This document shows positions 9,225-17,446 of a stretch of 64,000 nucleotides of DNA, piece by piece. The DNA comes from DAOTWA01 sp963702935 (GTDB taxonomy: Bacteria; Chloroflexota; Anaerolineae; Anaerolineales; Anaerolineaceae). The stretch is taken from NCBI GenBank assembly GCA_963702935.1, contig OY969772.1, forward strand, positions 1,054,001 to 1,118,000, given 5' to 3'. Numbering within the stretch: position 1 is the first letter of the stretch; the number at the start of each line of letters is the position of its first letter. Under the pieces are notes generated by a model that saw only the letters and a program-made list of their open reading frames with translations, searched no databases and was not told the DNA's origin. The position numbers were made by a program, and so were the translations under genes.

Positions 9225-9461
9225 ATGACGATCCATTCCATCTCGAATAAAGGCTGGGTGGTGATCCCCGCTGAAATGCGCAAGAAATATCACCTGGCCC
9301 CCGGCACGGAAGTGCGCATCGTCGATTACGGCGGCGTGCTGGCCATCGTACCGGCCTTCTCGGACCCGGTGCGCCAGTCTGCGGGGATGATCAAGACCTC
9401 GAAACGCCTGACTCAAGCGTTGTTGGAGGATCACCGGGCGGAGGTCGAGCGTGGTGGTTGA
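9225..9461 (+). CDS. vapB: AbrB/MazE-type antitoxin (VapB), 78 aa
   Basis: Swapped-hairpin AbrB DNA-binding domain: the N-terminal MTIHSISNKGWVVIPAEMRK...LAPGTEVRIVDYGGVLAIVP is the standard fold of VapB-type antitoxins, which bind their own promoter and mask the toxin with the C-terminal tail. The gene overlaps the toxin start by 11 bp. The palindrome in front of it is a likely operator. Confidence 0.88.
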   Translation: MTIHSISNKGWVVIPAEMRKKYHLAPGTEVRIVDYGGVLAIVPAFSDPVRQSAGMIKTSKRLTQALLEDHRAEVERGG

Positions 9462-9876
9462 AGCGGGCGTGATCGTCCTGGATAGCTTTGCCTTATTGGC
9501 CTACCTGGGCGGGGAACCCGGCGGGGAGAGGGTGCAGGCCGTCTTGCAGCACGCCCTCCGCAAGGAAAGCCAGGCGCTCATTTCCCTGATCAACCTGGGG
9601 GAAGTGCTGTACATCACCGAGCGCGAGCTGGGGCTGCCCGAGGCGCAGGCCGTGCTGGCGGCCATCGAGCAGCTCCCGCTGCGCATCCTGCCGGCCGATA
9701 AGGACGCCGTGCTGGCCGCCGCGCACGTCAAGGCCAACTGCCGTATGTCCTACGCGGATGCCTTCGCCGTCGCCGCCGCCCAGGCCAGCGGCGGGACGCT
9801 CCTGACCGGCGACCCCGAATTCAAGCCGGTCGAAGGCTCGATACGCATCGAATGGCTGCCGGGGAAAACGCCGTAG
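9451..9876 (+). CDS. vapC: PIN-domain ribonuclease toxin (VapC), 141 aa
   Basis: PIN-fold Mg-dependent RNase that cleaves RNA when free of antitoxin. Acidic residues expected at the active site are visible: D in VLDSFALLAYL near residue 11, E in NLGEVLY near 50, and the C-terminal pair in SYADAFAVA and LLTGDPEFK. It starts at GTG 9451, inside the end of the antitoxin gene, so the two are translationally coupled. Length is normal for VapC. The toxin targets cannot be read from sequence. Confidence 0.88.
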   Translation: MVVEAGVIVLDSFALLAYLGGEPGGERVQAVLQHALRKESQALISLINLGEVLYITERELGLPEAQAVLAAIEQLPLRILPADKDAVLAAAHVKANCRMSYADAFAVAAAQASGGTLLTGDPEFKPVEGSIRIEWLPGKTP

Positions 9877-9907
9877 GGCGGGATTCATCATCCCGCCCCG
9901 GCAAATC

Positions 9908-10031
9908 GGCGGCTTTGGAAAGCCGCCCTACCTCTTGCATTCCAGGGACAACCCTGCCGCTGGTTCCCCAAAAGGCTTAGCGTCTTTGCGCCTCTGCGTG
10001 AGATCAAAAAAGGCGGCTTTGGAAAGCCGCC
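9908..10031. repeat. Duplicated hairpin sequence between vapC and the transporter gene
   Basis: GGCGGCTTTGGAAAGCCGCC stands at 9908-9927 and again at 10012-10031. Each can fold into an 8-bp GC stem and each is followed by CTACCTC. They lie between convergent genes, so they may act as terminators although no long T run follows. The stretch between them carries a low-complexity CGTCTTTGCGCCTCTGCG motif of a kind often dispersed in such genomes. Confidence 0.55.
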
Positions 10032-10068
10032 CTACCTCATTCCTTAGCGTCCCGGCGTGAGGCTTACC

Positions 10069-11451
10069 TCAGAACACCTTCAAACCTTCCAGCAGGATCA
10101 ACAGCACCAGCACGGGGGTGACGAAGCGCAGGGTGTTGAACAGCAGGCGCGTGATGGTCTCGTTCTTCAGCTTGCCCTGGTTGCTCAGGGCTTCCTTCAG
10201 CTTGGGATAGCCCCACACCCAACCGGCGAAGATGGCCAGGAACAGCCCACCCACCGGCAGCAGCACGTTGGACGAGGCGTAATCGAACAGGTCGAAGAAG
10301 GTCATGCCGAAGAGCTTGACGTTGGCCAGCGTGCTGTTGGACAGCGCCGCCGTGGATCCGATCACGGCCAGCGGCAGGATGGTGAACAGCGCCGCCTTGC
10401 CGCGCGAGAAGCTAAAGCGGTTCTTCAGGAAGGCGGCGATCACTTCCAGCAGCGAAAGCTGCGCCCCGACCGAGGCGATGAAGGTCAGCACGAAGAAGAT
10501 GACGATGAAGATGTTGCCCAGCGGCATGGAAGCGAACACGGCGGGCGCGGTGATGAAGAGCAGCGAGGTGCCGGCGTCCGGCTTGAAGCCGAAGGCAAAC
10601 ACTGCCGGGAAGATGGCGATGCCGGCCAGCAGCGAGACGGCCAGGTCGGCCAGCACCACGCGCGTGGCGGTGCCGGGGATGTTCTGATCCTCCCCATAAT
10701 AGCTGCCGTAAGTGATCATGCAGCCCATGCCGATGGAGAGCTTGAAGAAAGCCAGGCCCAAAGCAGTCAGCACGGCGGCGAAAGTGAGCTTGGTGAAATC
10801 GGGCTTGAAGAGGAAGGCCAGTCCCTGGGCAGCACCGGGCAGGGTCAGGCTGCGAATGCCCACCACCACCAGCAGGAGGAACAGCACCGGCATGAGGCGC
10901 TTGGTGGTAGCTTCAATGCCGCGCGTGACCCCCAGCATGATGATCGCGCCGGTGATGATCAGCACGGCCCACTGCCACAGGAGCGACTCCAGCGGATTGC
11001 CGACCAGGCTGTTGAAAGCCGCCGAGGTCACGCTCGGATCGGTGGAGAGCAGCGTCCCGGAAGCGGATTTGAAGATATACGCGAACACCCAGCCGGCCAC
11101 TTCGGTATAGAAGGCCATGATCAGGAAAGCGGACAGAATGCCGGCCGCGCCGATCAGCCACCAGGCGCTTTTGGGGGCCACGTTGCGCAGGGAAGTAACC
11201 GCGTCGCCGCGCCCCTTGCGCCCGACGACCTGTTCGGTGATCATGATCGGCAGCCCGACCAGCAGGGTGCACAGCAGGTACACGATCAGGAAGGCAGCCC
11301 CCCCGTTTTCGCCGGTAAGAGAAGGGAACTTCCAGATGTTCCCCAGGCCAACAGCCGAGCCCAGCGTGGCCATGAGCACGCCCACACCCGTAGCGAAGCG
11401 TTCCCGGGTGATCTTATTGGTTTGGGGCTCTTGTTTCACAATAGCAGACAT
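10069..11451 (-). CDS. Neurotransmitter:sodium symporter (NSS/SNF) family transporter, 460 aa
   Basis: LeuT-fold Na+-coupled uptake transporter for amino acids or related amines. The N-terminus GVGVLMATLGSAVGLGNIWKFP is the hallmark TM1 with the unwound substrate/Na+ site, and about 11-12 hydrophobic segments follow. TM6 region (ALGLAFFKLSIGMG) and TM8 (VLTFIASVGAQLS) fit as well. The length is typical of bacterial members with 11-12 TM helices. Start at the ATG at 11451, preceded by GAGGAG. A rho-independent terminator-like hairpin stands just upstream in the leader (11479-11506), so expression may be attenuated. Confidence 0.92.
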   Translation of the reverse strand: MSAIVKQEPQTNKITRERFATGVGVLMATLGSAVGLGNIWKFPSLTGENGGAAFLIVYLLCTLLVGLPIMITEQVVGRKGRGDAVTSLRNVAPKSAWWLIGAAGILSAFLIMAFYTEVAGWVFAYIFKSASGTLLSTDPSVTSAAFNSLVGNPLESLLWQWAVLIITGAIIMLGVTRGIEATTKRLMPVLFLLLVVVGIRSLTLPGAAQGLAFLFKPDFTKLTFAAVLTALGLAFFKLSIGMGCMITYGSYYGEDQNIPGTATRVVLADLAVSLLAGIAIFPAVFAFGFKPDAGTSLLFITAPAVFASMPLGNIFIVIFFVLTFIASVGAQLSLLEVIAAFLKNRFSFSRGKAALFTILPLAVIGSTAALSNSTLANVKLFGMTFFDLFDYASSNVLLPVGGLFLAIFAGWVWGYPKLKEALSNQGKLKNETITRLLFNTLRFVTPVLVLLILLEGLKVF

Positions 11452-11478
11452 TAAAACAACTCCTCGGAAGATAGGATA

Positions 11479-11506
11479 AAAAAAGCCCCGGCCGAGTGGC
11501 CGGGGA
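11479..11506 (-). terminator. Intrinsic terminator in the leader of the NSS transporter gene
   Basis: Read on the minus strand, CCCCGGCC-ACTC-GGCCGGGG forms an 8-bp stem and is followed by CTTTTTTT. It lies only about 28 bp before the transporter ATG and about 150 bp after the stop of the acetyltransferase gene. It may simply end the upstream gene, or act as an attenuator inside the transporter leader. I recognised no known riboswitch in 11507-11657. Confidence 0.7.
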
Positions 11507-11657
11507 ATTCACCTTTTCAATGGCGCCTGTATGCCTAGCCGCACGAAAACACATTTCCACCGCAAGCGGGTAGAAGAAGCGTCAGTCGCCGGATCATCAT
11601 TCCGTAGAAAGAATGGGTCATAACGAGGGACAACTATATCGCCAAGGCGAAAGCCTG

Positions 11658-12302
11658 TCAACCTGTTTGTGGATCGAAATAATCCGATTGGGCTTCCAGG
11701 CCTTCCCGGACGGCCAGGGCTTCGTGAAAGCTGATCGGCCTAGCCGGCAGGCCCACTGCCACACAATTGGATGGCAGGTCTGTCGTTACCACTGCGCCTG
11801 CGCCGATCAATACGTTATCCCCCACGGCGACTTTGCCGATGATCGCCGCCCCGGTGCCCAGGGATATGTGGTTTCCCAGGCGAGGAAGGCCCGATTTGGC
11901 TTCTCCGATGGTATTCCCTTGCATCAAGGTCAAGTCTTCGCCGGCCACCACTCCGGCATGGACAACCGTCGGGCCGAAATGCAAAACGCACAGCCCCGGC
12001 CCGATTTGTGTACGCGGCGAAATTTCCAGTCCGCTGTACATACGTACGAAAGGATAGCCGATACGGTAAAGGATGTAAGCCAGGAACATGAGCGGGTTCT
12101 TGCGTGAAAGCCAGAACCAGCGCCCCAAGCGGTAGGATAAGACGCCAGCCAGGGCCGGATGGGTATACAAATTCTTCAGCAGGATCGCCAGCAGCGGCTT
12201 CTTCTGATCGGTATAACGCAAAACGTCCCTGCGCATGGCTTGCAGAGTCTGGCGCAGGTTTACAGGTGTCTCGTGAGTAGGAGGCTCGAGAGGAACGCCC
12301 AT
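11658..12302 (-). CDS. Left-handed beta-helix O-acetyltransferase, serine acetyltransferase-like, 214 aa
   Basis: An N-terminal helical part (residues 1-90) followed by hexapeptide repeats: EISPRTQIGPGLCVLHFGPTV, VVAGEDLTLMQGNTIG, LGNHISLGTGAAIIGKVAVG, VLIGAGAVVTTDLP. The order of elements resembles CysE-type and colanic-acid-type acetyltransferases that transfer acetyl from acetyl-CoA. The catalytic His in LHFGPTVVHAG is a candidate. A clear CysE stands next to cysK at 28666-29427, so this copy more likely acts on a sugar or other hydroxyl acceptor. Separated from the transporter downstream by a terminator. Confidence 0.8.
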   Translation of the reverse strand: MGVPLEPPTHETPVNLRQTLQAMRRDVLRYTDQKKPLLAILLKNLYTHPALAGVLSYRLGRWFWLSRKNPLMFLAYILYRIGYPFVRMYSGLEISPRTQIGPGLCVLHFGPTVVHAGVVAGEDLTLMQGNTIGEAKSGLPRLGNHISLGTGAAIIGKVAVGDNVLIGAGAVVTTDLPSNCVAVGLPARPISFHEALAVREGLEAQSDYFDPQTG

Positions 12303-12373
12303 TAAATCTCCCCTGGAATAGCTCCTCCTATTATAAGAGCTTTAATCACAGGATACCACCTCGGAATCCGTTC

Positions 12374-12859
12374 TTACCCGTCTGTTGCCAGCGAGCGGGC
12401 GAACTCCAGCACCTCCTGGCTCTCTTGCAGCCAGGTCATCGGGTTGGTGGCGCGCTTCACATAGCGGATCACGCCGTCTCGATCGACGACCAGCGACGCC
12501 GTGCGTTGGATGAGAAAAGCCACCTTATCCAGGCCGTAGCGGTGGTAAACCTCGCGCTCGGCGTCGGCCAGCACGGGGAAAGGCAGGTGCAGGACCTCGG
12601 CGTAGCGGCGCGCCTGTTCGAGCGGCGCGCCCAAGAGCACCACTACCTCGCAGTTCATCGATTGGAATTCCTGGTAAAGCCGGCCCAACTGGCCGGCGTA
12701 CGCGCGGCACTGTAGTCAGTTGAACTCACGCACGAAGAAGATCACCAGGTTCGATTTTCCCCGGTAGGCGTCCAACCCCACCTCGCCGCCGTTACTGGCC
12801 GGCAGGCGAAAATTCGGGGCCGGCGAGCCACCCTCAAGGATGATTGCTTGTTCTGCCAC
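12374..12859 (-). CDS. Peroxiredoxin-like protein with in-frame TGA in a U-x-x-C motif: candidate selenoprotein, 161 aa
   Basis: AhpC/TSA-type thioredoxin-fold protein. Translation from GTG 12859 (with GGAGG just before it) gives an N-terminal GSPAPNFRLPASNGGEVGLDAYRG and then LVIFFVREFN, TGA at codon 48, LQC. The downstream half in the same frame is intact: RLYQEFQSMNCEVVVLLGAP, VYHRYGLDKVAFLIQRTASLVVDRDG. The TGA stands exactly where the family has the first cysteine of a CxxC redox motif. A 7-bp GC hairpin with loop AGTTG (12697-12679) begins 18 nt after the TGA, in the range of bacterial SECIS elements. Alternatives are a nonsense mutation or a miscalled TGC/TGT. No selA, selB, selC or selD lies in this window. 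Confidence 0.75.
12679..12697 (-). promoter_or_regulatory. Putative bacterial SECIS hairpin
   Basis: On the minus strand GCCGGCC (12697-12691), loop AGTTG, GGCCGGC (12685-12679). The loop contains the G-U pair that SelB recognises in known bacterial SECIS loops, with its G 27 nt downstream of the TGA; the usual window is about 16-37 nt. The stem is also simply GC-rich coding sequence, so folding by chance cannot be excluded. Confidence 0.5.
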
Positions 12860-12874
12860 TCGACCTCCCTACCT

Positions 12875-13744
12875 CTAGAACTTCGCAGCCGCGTCCGCCA
12901 GAAGGGACACCTGCTCCAGACCCGGCGCCGTGGGCCACAGGATGACCTCGTCGGCCCCGGCGTCCTGGAAGGCGCGCAGCCGGTCTTGAATGGCGGCTTC
13001 CGAAGTCAGCGAGGCACGCACCAGGTTGTCGGCCCAGGGCATGTTCCCATAGTAGCTGTGGATGTACGCCGACGCCTGCTCCGCCGCGTCCTTCCCCAGG
13101 GCGGTGTAGACGCAGGCCACGAAGCGCGGCTGCCCGGCTCGCCCGGCTTCCTTCCAGGCCTGCTCGACGATCTCGAAATTAGCACGGGTCTGGCGCGGAT
13201 CGCCGCCGCCGCCCGACACGTACCCATCTCCCAGGCGCCCGGAGCGGCGCAGCGCCGCCGGGGTAGAGCCGCCGATGAGCAGCTCGGGGCCGCCCGGGCG
13301 CACCGGCTGCGGCCCGATCGGCCCAACCCCTTCCGCCATGGCCTGGCCGGACCACAGGCGTTTCATCAGGGTGACCTGCTCCGTCAGGCGCTTGCCGCGG
13401 GTGTTGAAAGCAGCGTTCGTGGCGCGAAAATCGTCCTCACGCGCGCCGATGCCCAACCCCAGGGTCAGCCGGCCTCCCGACAGCGCGTCCAGGCTGGCGG
13501 CCTGCTTGGCCAGCATGGCCGTATCGCGGATGGGAGCCAGCAAGACGGTAGTCATCAGGCGGATACGCTGGGTGGCCCCGGCAGCGGCTGCCAGGGTGGT
13601 CAGCGGCTCGTAATTCGAAAATACCAGCCGGTCGATGATCCCCAGGCTGGAAAAAGACGCTTTATCAGCCCGCCGGGCCCATTCGACCAGGTCCGTTCCC
13701 TTAACGCCCGGGACGGAAGCGGGCAAGCCAATGCCGATCTTCAT
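12875..13744 (-). CDS. LLM-class flavin-dependent oxidoreductase (luciferase-like), 289 aa
   Basis: TIM-barrel flavin/F420-dependent monooxygenase or dehydrogenase. MKIGIGLPASVPG, the segment RLTLGLGIGAREDDFRA with the flavin-contact region, and PELLIGGSTPAALRR near residue 175 are characteristic. The substrate is unknown. It ends 15 bp before the GTG of the peroxiredoxin gene on the same strand, so the two form a likely two-gene redox operon; start at the ATG at 13744 with GGAGGAAAGC upstream. Confidence 0.87.
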   Translation of the reverse strand: MKIGIGLPASVPGVKGTDLVEWARRADKASFSSLGIIDRLVFSNYEPLTTLAAAAGATQRIRLMTTVLLAPIRDTAMLAKQAASLDALSGGRLTLGLGIGAREDDFRATNAAFNTRGKRLTEQVTLMKRLWSGQAMAEGVGPIGPQPVRPGGPELLIGGSTPAALRRSGRLGDGYVSGGGGDPRQTRANFEIVEQAWKEAGRAGQPRFVACVYTALGKDAAEQASAYIHSYYGNMPWADNLVRASLTSEAAIQDRLRAFQDAGADEVILWPTAPGLEQVSLLADAAAKF

Positions 13745-13923
13745 GCTTTCCTCCGAAAAACCTGCGTTTTCTAAAGTGTATTTCCATCCTTCAAGTATAA
13801 GACTGTTTCTGTCAGATTCACATCAGAAAAAGAAAAAGTTCTCCCTTCCCCTCGCGGGGGAAAGGGCCGGGGAGGGGGCTAAAAAACGCCAGGACTCCTT
13901 GACTTTCAGCTCCCAGCGAGCTA

Positions 13924-13960
13924 AGATGTATATACATCTAAAGCATAGACATCTAATGTC
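13924..13960. promoter_or_regulatory. Two palindromes upstream of the transaldolase gene
   Basis: AGATGTATATACATCT (13924-13939) is a perfect 16-bp palindrome and GACATCTAATGTC (13948-13960) a second one with a 3-base centre. They share the half-site GA(T/C)AT and sit about 70-105 bp before the transaldolase ATG. They look like operator sites for a dimeric regulator that I cannot identify. Confidence 0.4.
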
Positions 13961-14029
13961 GCCTCGCTGCTGAACTCGAGATCGCCAGATAAAATTCCTT
14001 CCGATACTTAGTCGAATTGAGGTGCTGCC

Positions 14030-15257
14030 ATGTCTCCAAAAGCGTCTTCCATTCCAGCTACTCTCCTCGATCGTCTCCTGGCGACTGCCCCCGGCCTGGA
14101 GATCTGGTGGGATTCTTCTCCCCTGGTCTACCCAGGCTGGCGCCAGAGCCTGATCGCCGCCGCTCCCCCAGGCCAACAAGCGCTCCTGGCGCAACAGCTC
14201 GCCCGCCTCTACGACCCCCGGCGCCCGGCGGAAACCCTTTTTACCGGCGTGACCACCAACCCGCCCCTTTCCTACAAAGCCATCCAGGACGACCCAGCGC
14301 GTTGGTCCGCCTGGGTGGCGGCTTACGCCCTGTCTCACCCCGGCCAGGACGCCGCTCAGGTGGGCTGGGCGCTGTATAAGGAAATCGTGCGCCTGGGAGC
14401 GGAGCAGTTCCGCCCGGTGTACGCGGCGTCGGATTACGCCTACGGCCATCTTTCGGCCCAGGTCAGCCCGTATTCCTTCTTCGACGCGGAGGCCATGCTG
14501 AGCCAGGCGCTGGAGCTGAAGGCCCTGGGCGACAACATCGCCATCAAGATCCCCGGCACCATGGAAGGCGTGCAGGTCATCCGCGAGCTGACCGCGCGGG
14601 GGATCTCCACCAACTGCACTTCCGGCTACAGCGTGCCGCAGTTCGTGGCCGTGGCCGAAGCCGTGCAGCAGGGCCTGCTCGAAGCGCGCGCGGAGGGCGT
14701 GGACCTGACCGGCTGGCGCTCGGTGGTCACCTTCATGAGCGCCCGCTGGGAAGGCACGCGGGAATTCGGCGAGGAGGCCACCGCCGCTGGCGTGGCGCTC
14801 AGCGCGGAAGACCGCCGCCTGGCCGGCGTGGCCATCTTCAAGCAGGCTTACCGCATCTTCCGCCAGAGGGCCTACCCCAGCAAGATGCTGATCTGCTCGC
14901 TGCGCCTGGGCCCGGTGGTGGAAGGCGTGACGCGCTGCTGGCACCTGGAAGAGACCGCCGGCGCGCGGGCCATCTTTACCCTGCCGCCGCCCTTCCTGAC
15001 GGAGCTGTTCACCCAGGCCGGCGACCTGGCCTTCGAGCCGCGCATCCGCAGCGACATTCCCGCCGAGGTGATGGCGCGCCTGCGGCGCATCCCTTACTTC
15101 GCCTCGGCCTACGAGCCGGATGGCCTGAACTCCAGCCGAGTTCAACCGCCTGCCGGCCCTGCTCGACACCTGGGAGGAGTTCAAAGCTGCCCTGGACAAG
15201 ATCGTAGCCTTCGCCGGCCAGGCCCTGCGCGCCTTCCGCTCCGAAGCGTCCCGTTAA
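14030..15257 (+). CDS. tal: Transaldolase (one-base frameshift near the C-terminus), about 408 aa
   Basis: Transfers the dihydroxyacetone unit in the non-oxidative pentose phosphate pathway. GVTTNPPLSYKAI near residue 75 and GDNIAIKIPGTMEG near 165-180 (Schiff-base lysine about K173) are typical of the long transaldolases. The C-terminus reads EFNRLPALLDTWEEFKAAL...SEASR only if one C of 15136-15137 is removed; without that the frame runs on to 15328 in unrelated residues. With the repair the stop is TAA 15255-15257. Long transaldolases can be fused to glucose-6-phosphate isomerase; this one is not. Confidence 0.85.
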
Positions 15258-15566
15258 TCATTCGCCCGGATGAGGATCCTGAAGATTTCATCGCCCAAAT
15301 CGGCCAGATTACTGGTTATACTAGGTGAGCCTTTGGGCAAATTACAGTTTTTGCGATCCACGACAAACATAGCGCAAGCGAAACAAAATGTGCTCGTTTC
15401 GCTTGCGGCGACAAAGCTCAGGCATTCTATATGGCAAAACAATCCACTCGCGACCAAGCCATCCAAATTTGACCTGCATGGGGGTGGCTTCATGCTTGGA
15501 AGCGCTGACATGGATCAAGCCATGAACGTGGAGTTCAGCCAACAGGTTGGCTGCAAGATCATCAGC
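15258..15566. other. Intergenic stretch with a perfect 12-bp inverted repeat
   Basis: No gene is supported here. CGCAAGCGAAAC (15373-15384) and GTTTCGCTTGCG (15396-15407) form a perfect 12-bp stem with an 11-base loop; no T run follows, so it is not an ordinary terminator. It could be a small-RNA structure or a binding site. Confidence 0.4.
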
Positions 15567-15621
15567 TTGATTCTTTGCCGGGGGATATGTTACAATCGTT
15601 GTTGCAAATATTCGCAATAAC
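15567..15621 (+). promoter_or_regulatory. fur-family gene promoter with metalloregulator box
   Basis: Promoter TTGATT (15567-15572), 18 bp, TACAAT (15591-15596). Immediately downstream a 24-bp near-palindrome (15598-15621, 20 of 24 positions symmetric) has the core TTGCAAATATTCGCAA. Such AT-centred TTGC/GCAA repeats are typical operators of Fur-superfamily proteins. Its position over the transcription start suggests autorepression by the regulator encoded right after it. Confidence 0.65.
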
Positions 15622-15632
15622 CTAGGTGTGAC

Positions 15633-16130
15633 ATGTCCTGTGAAGCCATCTTCCTCAAACAGCTCCGCCGGCGCGGCTATCGCCTGACCCCCCAGCGCGA
15701 AGCCGTCTTGCTCGTCCTGCACCTCATCGGCCACCCCGCCACTGCCGAAGAAATCTTCGCGCAGGTCTCGGCGCGCACCGCTCGCGTCGAGCTGTCCACC
15801 GTGTACCGCACCCTGGACCTGCTGCACTCCATGAACCTGGTCGCGATCATCGACGGCGGCGACAAACAACGCCTGTTCGAGCTGGTGGGCGTCAGCATCC
15901 CGCACCTGCACCTGGTGTGCCGGGTGTGCGGCAAGATCACCGGCGTCGAGCTGGACCTCTTGCGACCCCTCCTGGATCACATCCAGGAGGATACCCACTT
16001 TACCCCCGATCTGGGCAACCTGACCCTGCCGGGCATCTGCGAGGAATGCGCCAGGCTGGAGCCGCACGACCCGGCGGCGAGCGTGGAAATTCGTCCTGCG
16101 TTGGCAGGGAATTCACTCCACAGGCACTAA
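15633..16130 (+). CDS. Fur-family metal-dependent transcriptional regulator, 165 aa
   Basis: Winged-helix N-terminus (LRRRGYRLTPQREAVL...GHPATAEEIFAQV...LSTVYRTLDLL) and a dimerisation domain with HLHLVCRVCGKITG. Structural zinc site cysteines are visible at 96/99 (CRVC) and 136/139 (CEEC). The gene stands directly in front of a CbiMQO-type transporter, so it probably senses nickel, cobalt or zinc rather than iron; which metal cannot be decided from sequence. A box matching the family's operators overlaps its own promoter (15598-15621). Confidence 0.9.
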   Translation: MSCEAIFLKQLRRRGYRLTPQREAVLLVLHLIGHPATAEEIFAQVSARTARVELSTVYRTLDLLHSMNLVAIIDGGDKQRLFELVGVSIPHLHLVCRVCGKITGVELDLLRPLLDHIQEDTHFTPDLGNLTLPGICEECARLEPHDPAASVEIRPALAGNSLHRH

Positions 16131-16185
16131 GACTTCAGGAAAACTGTGTGACCCCCGTGCCTGGTATATTGAAAACATCCAACTA

Positions 16186-16252
16186 CAGAGACACAGTAGT
16201 CACAGAGAAAATCTTATAAGACTCTGTGTCCTCTGTGGCTCCGTGGTGAAAG
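16186..16252. repeat. Hairpin repeat upstream of cbiM, same family as the 106-bp array
   Basis: The core GACACAGTAGTCACAGAG followed by an AT-rich centre and CTCTGTGTCCTCTGTGGC can fold on itself. The same CACAGAG...CTCTGTG arms occur in the three tandem copies after cbiQ (18361-18636), so this is a dispersed solo copy flanking the other side of the transporter operon. Confidence 0.6.
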
Positions 16253-16343
16253 ATACATTGTGGGCGGCGGGTAGGGAAAACCGCCCTGATGGAAGCCAGC
16301 TCGTATGATTTCGTCTGTTATGGATACTCCGGAGGGTTTTCAA

Positions 16344-17446
16344 ATGATCACAAGAGCATCTCGACCGGCGCTGAAGTTTCTGGCGGTTTACTACGTTCTC
16401 CTGCTGGTCTGGCTGGCGACTACCGCCATGCACATCCCGGACGGCTATCTCAGCCCCATCACCTCGCTGGTCATGTTGCTGCTGGTGCTGCCCTTCTGGG
16501 CCATCGGCATCCGCAAGATCCGCCAGAGCATGAATGCGCGCAGCGTGCCGCTGATCGCCTTGATGGCGGCCTTCTCCTTCGTCATCATGATGTTCAACGT
16601 GCCCCTGCCGGGGGGCACCACCGGGCACGCCGTGGGGGCCGCTCTGGCGGCCATCCTGCTGGGCCCGGAGGTCGCCACCGTGGCGGTGACCATCGCCCTG
16701 ATCATCCAGGCGGTGTTCTTCGGCGACGGCGGCATCCTGGCCATCGGCGCCAACAGCTTCAACATGGCGGTCGTGATCCCCTACCTCAGCTACGCCATTT
16801 ACCGGGGCTTTTCCAGGGACAGCCGCTTAATTCTCCCCGGCGGGTGATCGGGGCGGCGCTGGGCGGCTGGACGGGGGTGACCGTGGCGGCCTTCTTCGCC
16901 GGCGTCGAATTCGGCATCCAGCCGCTGCTGTTCAAGACCGCCGGCGGCGCGCCGCTCTATGCGCCCTACCCGCTCTCGGTGGCCATACCGGCCATGGTGC
17001 TCCCGCACATGGCGGTGGCCTCGGTGGTGGAAGGCGCGCTGACGGCGCTGGTGGTGGCCTACCTGCAGCGCTCGAACAATCCCATCCTGGAGGAGCCTGA
17101 GAAGGGCCTGGGGGTGGGCGCGCCCAGGCTGCGCTGGGTGTGGGTGGGGCTGGCCGTCCTGGCGGTAGCCTCCCCCCTGGGCCTGCTGGCGCCCGGCACG
17201 GCCTGGGGCGAATGGGGCATGCAAGAGCTGGCGGCGATGGGCCTCAAAGCCGTGCCGCCCGGCCTGGAGCAGCTTTCCCGTCTGTGGGGCGCCCCGCTGG
17301 CCGATTACGACCTGCCCGCCCTGGGCAACGCCAGCCTGGGATACGTGCTCTCGGCAGTCCTGGGCATCCTCGTCACGGGCATCGTGGTGGGGTTGTTCAC
17401 CATGCTGCTGACCCGCCGCTCCGAGGCACAAAAAGAGAGTAAGTGA
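16344..17446 (+). CDS. cbiM: CbiM-type substrate-binding membrane protein of a cobalt/nickel ECF transporter (frameshift)
   Basis: Integral membrane S component for Co2+/Ni2+. AMHIPDGYLSPITSLVM at the N-terminus contains the MHIPDG metal-binding start of all CbiM proteins, placed here after an extra leading helix; PGGTTGHAVGAALAA and FFGDGGILAIGANSFNMA are the other conserved stretches. The second half (VIGAALGGWTGVTVAAFF...) and a C-terminal CbiN-like region with two TM segments lie in another frame; a net loss of one base (or gain of two) between about 16825 and 16843 joins them. The ATG at 16344 has GGAGG upstream (16331-16335). The stop overlaps the GTG of cbiQ by four bases. Confidence 0.85.
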
